A program made the position numbers and the translations under genes. The notes beneath the pieces are model-generated. The model was not told where the DNA came from. It worked only from the letters and a program-made list of their open reading frames with translations, and did no database searches. DNA of 64,000 nt from Formicarius rufipectus (taxonomy: Eukaryota > Chordata > Aves > Passeriformes > Formicariidae): assembly GCA_013399695.1 (NCBI GenBank), contig VXAU01000760.1, positions 1,606,494 to 1,670,493 of the forward strand. The letters are read 5' to 3'. Positions 26,726 through 36,042 of this stretch are shown in pieces; within the stretch, counting starts at the first letter, position 1, and each line of letters opens with the position of its first letter.

Positions 26726-28308
26726 TTCAGTAAGATAATCATCATCAATAAAGTCAGCTGGAAAAAAATAGCAGTCAAGAGGGAGAACAGTTTTTTGTCA
26801 TTATATTCAAATACCTCCATACCACAAACACAGTTTAAAAATCTCATTTGAGGTCAGAAAGTCATTAACTCCCACTACAGGAATAACTTTAGATGTGAAG
26901 TGGCTTTCCATTATGCTTCCCACACACACATCAGAAATTAAGCAAAAGGAGCTCAAGGAAAATGCATTATTTAAAAATCTGGATGTTGAGTGAACTTGAA
27001 GCAGCTCAAAGGGCAACCCAAGTGCCAGCTGGTCTGCCCCAGCACTGTGGCAGGAAACAGGTCTCAAGAGAGGATGAGGAGTTCCAACATCAACTGTTGA
27101 TCTCCCAACAAGTGCAAAGCCCCAATTCACTGGCCTGAACTATTTCTGCCCACTGAGCTTTTGTCAAACATTTAAGATCTTAATCAATCCTAACTCTGAC
27201 CCTAGGATCACAAGGGAAGATGGATGAGGAAACGGACAACCTCTGACCTTTCCTTGTATTTGTCCTGCCACAGTCAACCTATTGAAAAACAACTGAGGTG
27301 GAACCTGCTCACCAGCTCCAGTCCCAGACCAGCACATTTTACAGACTCAAAGTCTCTCTCCCTGCCTCCAATCGTCTGTACCAAAACTACAGGAATCCTT
27401 ACTTCATCCTCCTCCCTTCCAAAAACCTGACAGAGCAGGACATTTGCTAAACAATGAAGTTGAAGTGGAAAAAAAAGGAGAAACCTCGTTCAATGGTGTC
27501 AAAGGCCAAACTGCTTTAACAGCCTTGCTGGAAACCAGAGAGAAGTGGCACAGTTCTGGTGAGCTTCATGAGTTCATCAGGAGGAACGTCTCAGTAAACT
27601 GCTCTGGCTAGAGAATGGCATATGTGAGAAAAGGAAACCACAAATAACGACTGATTAAATGGGTTTAGTGCTTTCAAATTCCGTGCTGGCTTGAATACTC
27701 TCAAAATGACCAGCACAGACAAACTTCACTGTGCAGAGCCCTAGACAGAATGTTACTATTGTCTTTGTGAACATGGCATCACTCGATATTCCTTTCAATT
27801 GGGAAACAGGAAATTGGATTTCCAAACTTACCCAGGTGCAGCTGAGACCTGCTAGATAAGCAGGCAGTCACCTCTAAGGCTTAGCCCAACACTACAAAAA
27901 TAAATGTAAAAATGCATCCCAGTATAACCACTGCCCACCAGTAAAACCTCAAGAGATTTTCCCTGAATAACACAGGATTTGTTAGGCAATTAGCTCATCA
28001 CATCTGGGCCACTGACACTGAAAAGTGGTAGATCTGTGTCAGTCAGTGACCCAGTGCTGACCTAATAGGCCTTTAGGAGAAAGCAGAATAATCCCTATGC
28101 AATAAACCAAGATGCGCTCCCTCTCATTCAGTTCCTCCTCTCAGAAGCCAGGCTGTAAAGGTGCCCAGAAGTTATTGGGCTGTAAGAGTACCAGCATCTC
28201 CCCAGCCACCAAAGGCTCTCCCCACAGCACTCAGTCAGTACCACAGCCACAGCGTCACACATCTCACCATAAACAGGTTTTCACATTTCCATCTCAAGAG
28301 ATTCAAAT

Positions 28309-28343
28309 AAAAAAAAAAAAAAANTAAAAAAAAAAAAAAAAAA
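28309..28343 (+). repeat. Long A tract containing a single N
   Basis: Two A runs flank an N at 28324 and a T at 28325, in intron 3. The true length is unresolved in the assembly. Confidence 0.95.
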
Positions 28344-29227
28344 GTCCACCAAAAAACTGTGTGTAATTTACCCCAGACGGGACATCCTGTCATTGTGCTG
28401 CTCATCTTTAAGCTCCCACACAGCCCACAGCAATTTTGTTGCCACTATATCACACCTAAGCTTTTGTCATAGAGCAAAAACTCTAGAAATTAAAGCTTAA
28501 GTTTACACTTAGTGCTTCTGAACAAAGCTTAATCTCAATACCTATTAATGAACTTCATATTGACTGCAGATCACCACTTAAAAGGAATCAAGACATTCAA
28601 AAGACACCATTCCCTTAGGAGTCCAGCACAACAGCAGTCAGTTACTTGCTTTGCTAACTTGTTCTCAGACTCAAAATCAAAAAAAAGCCTTAGTGGAAAA
28701 CATAGCAAAAAGACAGGAGGCAACTGGTTACAAAAAACCTTTTCCAAAAACATGGTTCCAAATCCCCCAAGGAGCTGAGCACCTTCAATACAGCACCCAG
28801 CAAAATTAAGCTCACTGACCGGGACAAGAATCCATTTGAGCTGGATCTTAATTTACGCTTACACGAGCAAGAGTTTATAAGCAGAGGATAAAGATATTTT
28901 ATTTATAAACTCCTTTCTCTACCTTTTAACAACTCCTATTTTCCAGAAAAGGGAGGTGTAGAGAATATAAGTATTGAGGCTTTTTTTTTTTTTAAATAAG
29001 AATCTGTCTTTTATACAAACTTTAATCCTCAATTCTGCAGCACACAGGATGGTGTGTGTGGGGGAGGGTGGGGTGGAGACTTTTAGCATTTCTAAGAGTA
29101 TCCTAGCACCTCTATTATTTAACTGACAATAGAGACTCTCTGAGAAATGAAAATATTTAACAAAGGCAGCAGTGTCAAATATCAAAGGGTATTTACTGCT
29201 AAAAATTTGCAACAAGTAGAACACCAA

Positions 29228-29320
29228 AGATTTCCACTTCCCAAAGTGGGAAAGTAATCCAACTAAAACTCCTGTCTCTGCCTCCCAGATTGGTTCTTAA
29301 CCCACTGCATTATCCAAGAG
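29228..29320 (-). mobile_element. Possible MIR/CORE-SINE-type fragment
   Basis: The plus strand reads aactcctgtctctgcctccc, agattggttcttaacccact, gcattatccaag, resembling the reverse complement of the tRNA-related head of ancient SINEs (promoter region with 'gtggttaag...'). It is short and diverged, and lies 0.4 kb inside intron 3 from exon 3. Confidence 0.4.
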
Positions 29321-29715
29321 ATTTTGCCAGAACTTCCTGTGCTTAACAAAGTTCACTTGAAAGATTTCAAGATCTTTGAAAGAACTTGAAATATCTGTCT
29401 CTTCAAACAACGGTATTTCAACTGCACTGTTATACAGTCATTCACATTTCAGTGGCTATCATCAGCCAAATCAAATTTAGGCACCTGCTAGAAAATGTGT
29501 TTCACCTTCTGCCTATTATGGCAGTATCATTTATTTTACATTACATAATTCTTAGCCTTGCCACCTGGAGCTATTGGACATTTTCATTAAACCCCTCTGT
29601 CCCACCAAATCCCACGGCGCTGCTAATTACTGGCCTTACTCCATTTACTCTCATCTCTGATTCAATTATGCATTCAACTAAGCCCTAATGAAGAGTACAA
29701 TATGGCTCATCCTAC

Positions 29716-30379
29716 CTTGGCATTCACCATTGCGTTCTTCATAGCCAGCATTGCACAGACAGTTGCCAATGGGCACCAGCCATTCGCCATCTGCCCCACA
29801 GTACATTTTTGGCACATCCTTCTCTTCCGAGTTGTTGACACAGGAGCCACGAACCTCCACCAGAGAGGACGTATCAGCCCCGGTAATGGTGTCTGGAAAT
29901 TGCGCCAGGTTCCGAACGGTCAACGGGCACTTCTTATAGAAGACACGAACAGAGACCAAAGCAATGCAGGCACCGACATCCTGAAAAGCCAGATAAAACC
30001 CTTTCTTGCTGAGCGGTCCCACATCCCTTATCTCCGTATTCAGCTTCATGATCCTGTCTCCAATGTCCACCTGGGTGAAGCTCTCATCAGCAGCAATGGT
30101 GTCGATCTTGGCAAACTGGCTCTCTCGAATAAAACGCTCCTTATCATTGTTTGATTCATAGTAATAAAGGTTGAAAGTCTCTTTGCAAGTTCCCATGACA
30201 CCTGGCAGGCTGTTGCAGTCTCTTAGCGTGAACTTGATTTCAATATAGACCCTTTGAGCCCCCTCACGGGGAATCCAATCAGTTCGTAACCAATTATTCT
30301 GACTGGGCTCCATCACGTTGCAGACTTGATAGGTGCGGATTGGAGTGTTCTTCTCATCCATGATGCTTACTTCCTCCCA
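29716..30379 (-). CDS. EPHA4: EPHA4 exon 3 (ephrin ligand-binding domain and start of Cys-rich region)
   Basis: The exon is 664 bp, with acceptor cctctctgcag and donor G|gtagga, and encodes 221 codons plus one base. Assuming a normal exon 1, it covers residues 54-274, from WEEVSIMDEK to NGECQ. The residue spacing fits EphA4: Cys73 and Cys191, and Cys108 and Cys118, are the two disulphide pairs of the ligand-binding domain. An N-glycosylation sequon (NNS) falls at Asn235. The domain is a beta-sandwich that binds the ephrin G-H loop. The stretch from about residue 204 begins the sushi-like and cysteine-rich region (CPLTVRNLAQFPDT, then MYCGADGEW, then CLCNAGYEE). No frameshift or stop is present. 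EPHA4 is distinguished from other EphA paralogues by NTPIRTYQVCNVMEPSQNNW. Exon 4 should begin with the last two bases of the next codon but lies outside the window. Confidence 0.99.
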
Positions 30380-33300
30380 CTGCAGAGAGGAAAAGGGGGA
30401 GAAAAATACATCTGTATTAAACGGAACAACAGAGCTGCACAGCAAACAATCTGCACTTTTTCCATTACAGGGAAACAAACAAAGGAAAACAAACCAGCAG
30501 ACCAAACCACAGCCAGGACGTCAACTACTTGGACATTAAAGGACAGGAGAAACAAGTTCCAAATCAAGTAATGCCTCAAGGAACAGGCATGTGTTTTGAA
30601 GGCCCTCTGAACCAATCCAAAAATGTTCCATCAACTGACAAGGTTTATTTGCACTGCAGTTCAGTCCACAGGACCCTGCTTAGATTAGGGCTACATGCAA
30701 GGCTTCAGACTCACAGTGCACCACAGACCCACAGTGTTTGCTCTGCACCAGTTAACACATGGACCCTGTCTTGTACATGGGTACATCCAACAGTGACACA
30801 GCATTACTCAATCACACAAAAAAGCATGAGACAGAGCAACATCCACACTTCTGGCATCACCACCGCATATTTTAAAAACTCTTAAGCCACCACTTATTAT
30901 TTCTCTAAGCTGCCAACTACTCTCCTGGGCCACCAATATTCTACACACTTGGCAAACAGTCTTTACTTCGGAGCTGGGCAGAAATAGCTGTCTACAGAGA
31001 ACTGTGTCCCTGACTTGGTGGCACTTCAAGAAGGAAGCAACAGGTAAGGAGACAGCATCATCAGTCCACCAGCAACACCACCATAACTTTGTGATCCAAA
31101 CAGAGTTTCTTATTAGTTGCAAGGTAGAAATAAAGGAATATGACATTTTTCTGGAGGAAACAGCTACATTCGTATTATCAAAAACCCAAAACTGTTAACA
31201 GAGAGGTAAAGGGTTGAAAGGCCAGGGTAACAGCATGCTCCAAAATTGTTACACCCCTCAAATTAAGTTCAGACATCTTCAGAAGTGCCAAACTAACAGG
31301 CAACAGGATGATAAAACAATACATGCAATCCAAGGAGGATATGGACAGAAGATTCACAAATTCAGCATGATGAACTCAGAAAAGGAAAGCACACATATTC
31401 AACAGTTCTGAAAAAAAAAAATTGGGTTAAGTATTATCATAAACAGAAGAAAGTTTTTGACAGTACTCTGCTAGCAGGAAGATAAGGAAAAGTAGAGGCA
31501 TTAGGAAAAGAAATCTTTCCAGGAAAAAAAAAAATCCAAATAACCCTATAGCACTTCAATTTAATTCAATTCAATTAATCCTTCTTTATAAAAAATAATA
31601 GCTAATGATATGCTGACTAGGTTTACAGGCAACACAATGAGGCATATAAAACTGTTCTTAGAAAACAGCAATAACTTGAAAGAGACTTTCCAGAAGTGCT
31701 TTTCAGAACTGAAGCCATGGCTTTGATAAACAGAAGCCTTTCTTAGCATTAAAGGGCTTCTTGTATAATATCCTGCATTCTTCTCACAAGGATTGCTCTT
31801 ATGCAAGTGATTTTTACTTAAAAAGCTTCCAGCTTAGCTGAATCTGTTTATAGAATGACAGCAGTTAGCACCATGAGTCACTAGGAGCAGAAAGAATAAT
31901 ATTTTATTTGCTGCCTAGAGATAACTGCAAATTAAAATGAAGGAGGGGGCAAGATCAATACTCAGCATGTCACCCTCTTTCAGAGAAAAGGAAAAAAATA
32001 AATCTTAAAAAGTCATCTGTCAATGTAAACTGTAACATGTTGTTAGTAAGAAGACAGAGTTGCTTAAGTTACAGCTGCCACACAGCCAGTTTACTGTTAC
32101 AATGTTGTCTTTATGATCCATCACCTTCCATTCTGCTTATCTTCAGATTGTCTACGCTACCTATATTGTGTGTGGTACAAGAGAAAGGAAGAAGCACAGG
32201 GAAATAATACTTGTTGATGGGATTTCCTTTAGTGCATTTACACAATGGAGGATGTTGCTAGAGGATTCAATAAAGAGACCGCTGAGGTCAACAGACAGAC
32301 AGCAACTGAATTCAGCAACTTTTCAGATCAGGTTCCCAACACACCCAGCTCCTGAGCAACTGGCAAATATACAGAGTTGGGCTTCTTATTTCATAAACAC
32401 AAAACAAATCTAAGTGTGTCTTTCTGACACAGCTGAAAATAACTACAGCCCCAAATTTCCAGCCACTGTAAATGACTTGTAACTAACTCTAAGTATGTGG
32501 TCAAAGTGTAACTTTTTGCTTTCAAGTTGAAATTAACTTTCATAATTCAACTCTTCCCACAGTTTAATGATGCAGACTAAAACATTCTGGACACAAAACC
32601 TGTTTTTCAACTAAAATGCAAGAGTAAATCATTAATTATACTTATAATGCAGTTCATTAATTCCTCCAGGGCTATTATGTATTTGATTACTGCCAGTCAC
32701 TGCTAAATGACTATATTTATCTAGAGTCCTTCTTATCCACACAATCCTCACACCTCAGGAACAGTGTGGTATAGATCTATAAAAATACTTTTTTTAATAG
32801 ACAATAAAGTACACACAGTTAAAGAAAAACACCAAAGGACAGAATCTTCCCATGAAGATAAAGGAGCTCATTTCTGCTGCTTGAAATAAATCTGCAGCAT
32901 ATGAAGTTAAACACTTTCCAAGCACTGTATCTCAGAGACAGACCATGTACTCTTAAATTTTTCACTACAGGCTTAAAAATAGAACACACGTATGTAGGTT
33001 CAGTGAAACAAGTCACGTCCACAATAAGAGCACACGTTTCCTTCTCAAGCTTGCATGGTGCTTTCAGAAAAAGAACACGAGGGAAAACGGGGAATCCAAC
33101 AGCCCTTAATAATATACAGCTGTGCTCTGATCGTTGACTCTACTGCAGAGTTATTAAAACTTGTATGTTAGGTCCTGTTTAAACACACAGCGCAGACATC
33201 CCTTGGAGAGCCATATGAAAGACCTGTCTCATTAAGCGACCTTTCCAGGGTGCGGGTTTAACAAGGACGCCCGACTCTCACCGAGATAGAGCTGTACCTT

Positions 33301-34731
33301 TCCACGCTGCCAAAAGATGAGGGCAATTGTCTGCAATCAGCAGTGAATGTGCACCATGGGCGCTGCCAGAGGCCTGCCAATCACTTCCCCACTCTTTGAA
33401 AAACCGAGTTTTGGGGACAGTACAGTGTGCTCAGGCAGAGCACAAGCCAGGACTGTAGTCAAGTTCACCCAGAACAACAATGGGGGAGCAAAACAATCCC
33501 CCATTCTCTATGTTACGGTTACTCAGAGCTTATGCATAATGCATCACCAGCCAACGCAACCTCGGATTCCTTCCGCTCACTGCTGTTTCCTTAGCTCTGC
33601 TTCTTCTAATTACGAGTGGGAACGCACACATAAAAAAAAAAAAGTAAATTTGTAGGTTTCCTGAAGAATCCAGTGCTTTGTTCTGCACAGGTCCTGATCT
33701 TTCAGCACTTTCCTTTTTCAATCACTTTGGCTTACTTCTGCATAAAGATTTTAAGTTGCTTTTGCTTATTTAATATTTAAAGGATTTGAGATTTTCTTTT
33801 TTTCACATTCATGTTTAGTGTGCATTGCTGGCATTTTTCTTAAATTCTTCATTTGAAGAAAGAAAAAGCTCTTTTAATTGCTTATTTAAAAAAAAAAAAA
33901 AAAAAACAACTCCCGTGAAGTACAGTCTCCTCCAGATCCCAGCAACTCCAAAGTCCAACATTGTCAGGAGTTTCCCACAGAAGCACTGGGCACCCTGTAG
34001 GTCGGGGCACAGATGAGGGAGCAGCAAGGTGCCCATCCCCTAATATAAAGCTAAACAAAAAAATAAAGCTACCTTGGCATGCAGCTCACTAAGCAAAGGG
34101 GCTCTAAGCCCCAGCAATGAACCTTTTAACATCATCGCATCATCCCTGGGCAGTGCATTCCAGCAACCGTCTCTTAAAATTGTCTTATTGAAAAGTGCAC
34201 AGAAAGAAACTCCAAGGGATCTCCATCAAGCACTGGGTGCTGCAGTTTATCTGTTCAAAGACCAAAACACACGGTATTTACACCCTGAAATAGGGCAACT
34301 GTCCCATCACACCAAAGGTCTATCGTGTATATTGATCGCTACTCCCTCATCCAGAAATAGAACGGCAATTGCTCTGGACATCTCCCAGCAGAGACAGTCC
34401 ACAGATTAAATAATAGCAGTCAAGAATGCCAATTCAGTCGGCAGATCACATTTCTTGTTGGTATTTCAGTTTTAAATAGGCATCTAAGCCCCTGCCTCAA
34501 CCAATCTCCTAATTCTGAAACCTCTTTTCTGCCCTTTTGGTTTCCACTTCTTCCATGACAGAACTATCCAAAGGGAGTATAGAGTTTCTCCAACAAAGAG
34601 TAATTCACTTGGTAAGCCAAGGAAGAAATCTGACCTCCTCACCACAATCAACAATAATCGAGCCATTAGGACTCTGAAAGTTACTAATCACCCCCTTTAC
34701 CCTTTTGATCAGATAGCGGTTTAAAACTTAC
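30380..34731 (-). other. EPHA4: EPHA4 intron 2
   Basis: This is the 4,352-bp interval between the exon 2 donor (gtaagt) and the exon 3 acceptor (pyrimidine-rich, ending ctctctgcag). It holds A-rich tracts, including a 19-base A run at 33888-33906, and otherwise no recognisable gene or named repeat. CpG frequency rises towards 34.7 kb as it nears the promoter island. Confidence 0.95.
33888..33906 (+). repeat. 19-base A run
   Basis: Uninterrupted A tract in intron 2. Confidence 0.97.
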
Positions 34732-34799
34732 CCCTCCTTCCAGGGGACTTGCTATCCACCCCAGTTCTCCCTGAACTGATCTGGAATCCAGCAAGGTAA
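34732..34799 (-). CDS. EPHA4: EPHA4 exon 2 (start of ephrin-binding domain)
   Basis: On the minus strand a ctttctgcag acceptor is followed by 68 bases that read TLLDSRSVQGELGWIASPL then EGG, and then a gtaagt donor. The first two bases (TT) complete a Val codon begun in exon 1. The exon ends on a full codon, so exon 3 starts in phase 0. LLDS...QGELGW is the N-terminal signature of the Eph ligand-binding domain, and the EGG ending fits EphA4. Other EphA receptors have a slightly shorter exon at this point. Because the coding length is only about 22 codons it is too short to stand out as an open reading frame, but both splice sites and the phase are unambiguous. Confidence 0.97.
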
Positions 34800-35425
34800 C
34801 TGCAGAAAGGTACAAATAAAAGAGATTAAATTCCAGCTGCCAAGAGACAGTATTAAAATAAATCGTTTACCTGAACGTTTCCATATGCGTGGAGCACGAC
34901 CGCATCCACCTTCCACTCAAAATGAAATGTTAGTTCCGACCGCGCCAATATCCTAAAACACTTGAAAACTCTCAGGGGCAGGTCTGAGGAGTCTCACGTC
35001 GGTTTCCCGGCGCACCGGAGACGCTCCCGGGCGCGGAGCGGCGGAGCCCCGGCACACCTGCGGCGGACGCCGGAGCGCCTCCCGGGAGCGCTCCCGCGGC
35101 GCCGGGCACCGCATCCCCTGCCGCCAGGACAGCGGAAAACCGGCGCTCTACGGGACCCCGGGAAGGCAGCCGAGCACCGAAAGACCCGGCGGGGGTTCGC
35201 GACGAGACAGCCGCGGACTNGGCCCAGCCGCGGACTTGCCCCGCGGGGCCGCCGCCGGACGGTCCCGCAGAACGGGCTGCGCCTCCTCCCCGGGGAACAG
35301 CGCGGAGCTCCCGGGAGAACCGGTTTAATGAGCCTCCCTCCCGTCTCGGGGCCGCCCCGGCGAGGCAGCCCCGCTCCCGGGAGCGCGGCCGGGGCAGCGC
35401 GGGGGGACGCGCGGTGGCCGCTCCG
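34800..35425 (-). other. EPHA4: EPHA4 intron 1 (short, GC-rich 5' half, donor not visible)
   Basis: The intron ends at an acceptor (ctttctgcag) beside exon 2. Its 5' part is CpG-island sequence up to the ambiguous base at 35426. About 0.6 kb is visible. The exon 1 donor cannot be located because the end of exon 1 is not present. A second single N at 35220 lies between two copies of a 12-bp sequence, which suggests local assembly trouble, so the true length is uncertain. Confidence 0.75.
35220..35220. other. Single N between a 12-bp direct repeat
   Basis: The 12-mer cagccgcggact occurs at 35208-35219 and again at 35225-35236, on either side of the N. This is what an unmerged contig overlap looks like, so a small false duplication is likely. 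Confidence 0.8.
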
Positions 35426-35426
35426 N
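35426..35426. other. Single N interrupting EPHA4 exon 1
   Basis: The N occupies the first base of codon 24. It is flanked by near-complementary GC-rich arms (ccgctcc before, ggagccgg after), a context prone to polymerase or assembly failure. The expected end of exon 1 is absent beyond it. Confidence 0.95.
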
Positions 35427-35495
35427 GGAGCCGGTGACGGCCCCGCAGACGCCGACGAGGAGCGAGAGGAGGGCGCAAATCGGGACCCCGGCCAT
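35427..35495 (-). CDS. EPHA4: EPHA4 exon 1, visible coding part (signal peptide), 3' end missing
   Basis: The minus strand opens at an ATG in a strong Kozak context (G at -3, G at +4) and reads MAGVPICALLSLLVGVCGAVTGS, 23 codons. This is a typical signal peptide: a short N-terminus, a Leu/Val-rich core, and likely cleavage after Gly-Ala at residues 18-19. VTGS is the conserved junction before the mature EphA4 N-terminus. The receptor is a single-pass membrane tyrosine kinase for ephrin-A and some ephrin-B ligands. The family pattern predicts about seven more codons and one extra base before the exon 1 donor. Instead, codon 24 begins with an N at 35426, and the GC-rich bases beyond it match neither those residues nor a nearby donor. 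I infer missing sequence at the N rather than a real truncation. Assignment rests on position, orientation and agreement with exons 2 and 3. Confidence 0.88.
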
Positions 35496-35610
35496 GCCGC
35501 CGCTGCCGCGCTCTGGCCGCGCTATCCCAGCGGAATAACTGCGTACATGGAGCGCGGCGGGCGATAGACATTGCCAAGGGGGCGGGCGCCGCCTGCCCGT
35601 CAGCCCCCGT

Positions 35611-35658
35611 CGCCAATCGCCGCCCGCCCCGAGCCGCCCGCCCCGCCCCGGCCCGCCC
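35611..35658 (-). promoter_or_regulatory. EPHA4: Inverted CCAAT box and GC-box cluster upstream of EPHA4 start codon
   Basis: Reading towards EPHA4, the minus strand has consecutive GGGCGG-type GC boxes (35634-35651, with another at the edge near 35658) followed by an ATTGG, which is an inverted CCAAT, at 35613-35617. These sit 116-163 bases upstream of the ATG. Sp/KLF and NF-Y sites of this type are usual in CpG-island core promoters, so transcription plausibly starts between here and the ATG. No initiator or TATA element was identified in this interval. Confidence 0.5.
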
Positions 35659-35700
35659 AGCGCGGGTAGCCGGGCCCGGTGGGGGGGTCGGGGGATGCGC

Positions 35701-36042
35701 NNNNNNNNNNNNNNNNNNNNNNNNNNNNNNNNNNNNNNNNNNNNNNNNNNNNNNNNNNNNNNNNNNNNNNNNNNNNNNNNNNNNNNNNNNNNNNNNNNNN
35801 NNNNNNNNNNNNNNNNNNNNNNNNNNNNNNNNNNNNNNNNNNNNNNNNNNNNNNNNNNNNNNNNNNNNNNNNNNNNNNNNNNNNNNNNNNNNNNNNNNNN
35901 NNNNNNNNNNNNNNNNNNNNNNNNNNNNNNNNNNNNNNNNNNNNNNNNNNNNNNNNNNNNNNNNNNNNNNNNNNNNNNNNNNNNNNNNNNNNNNNNNNNN
36001 NNNNNNNNNNNNNNNNNNNNNNNNNNNNNNNNNNNNNNNNNN
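35701..36042. other. Assembly gap (342 N)
   Basis: A run of N lies inside the CpG island, about 205 bases upstream of the EPHA4 start codon. GC-rich promoter DNA is often lost in short-read assemblies. Part of the core promoter or 5' UTR may be hidden here. Confidence 1.

Larger units (their letters stand above)
1..29715 (-). other. EPHA4: EPHA4 intron 3 (partial, runs off the left edge)
   Basis: The donor gtaggatg lies at 29715. No exon 4 (about 156 bp, EGF-like Cys-rich segment) is recognisable before the left edge, so the intron is at least 29.7 kb. The sequence is AT-rich and non-coding in all frames. It contains decayed CR1 LINE pieces near 0.6-1.3, 4.2-5.0 and 17.2-17.4 kb, probable ancient repeat fragments near 15.15 and 29.27 kb, A tracts, and short inverted repeats near 6.3 kb, which are listed separately. 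The remaining stretches (1.4-4.2, 5.0-14.9, 15.2-17.1, 17.5-29.2 kb) show nothing I can name. Open frames there are short, lack conserved motifs and have no splice context. Confidence 0.9.

Noticed and set aside
1..29715. EPHA4 exon 4 within the left part of the window
   Set aside because: I looked for the minus-strand Cys-rich exon (motifs such as CKIGYYKA or CDRGFF) and found no trace in the visible frames. A short exon could still be overlooked by eye.
34962..35567. 201-codon plus-strand open frame in the CpG island
   Set aside because: Arg/Pro/Gly-rich composition is typical of CpG-island shadows, and it overlaps EPHA4 exon 1 antisense. No domain seen.
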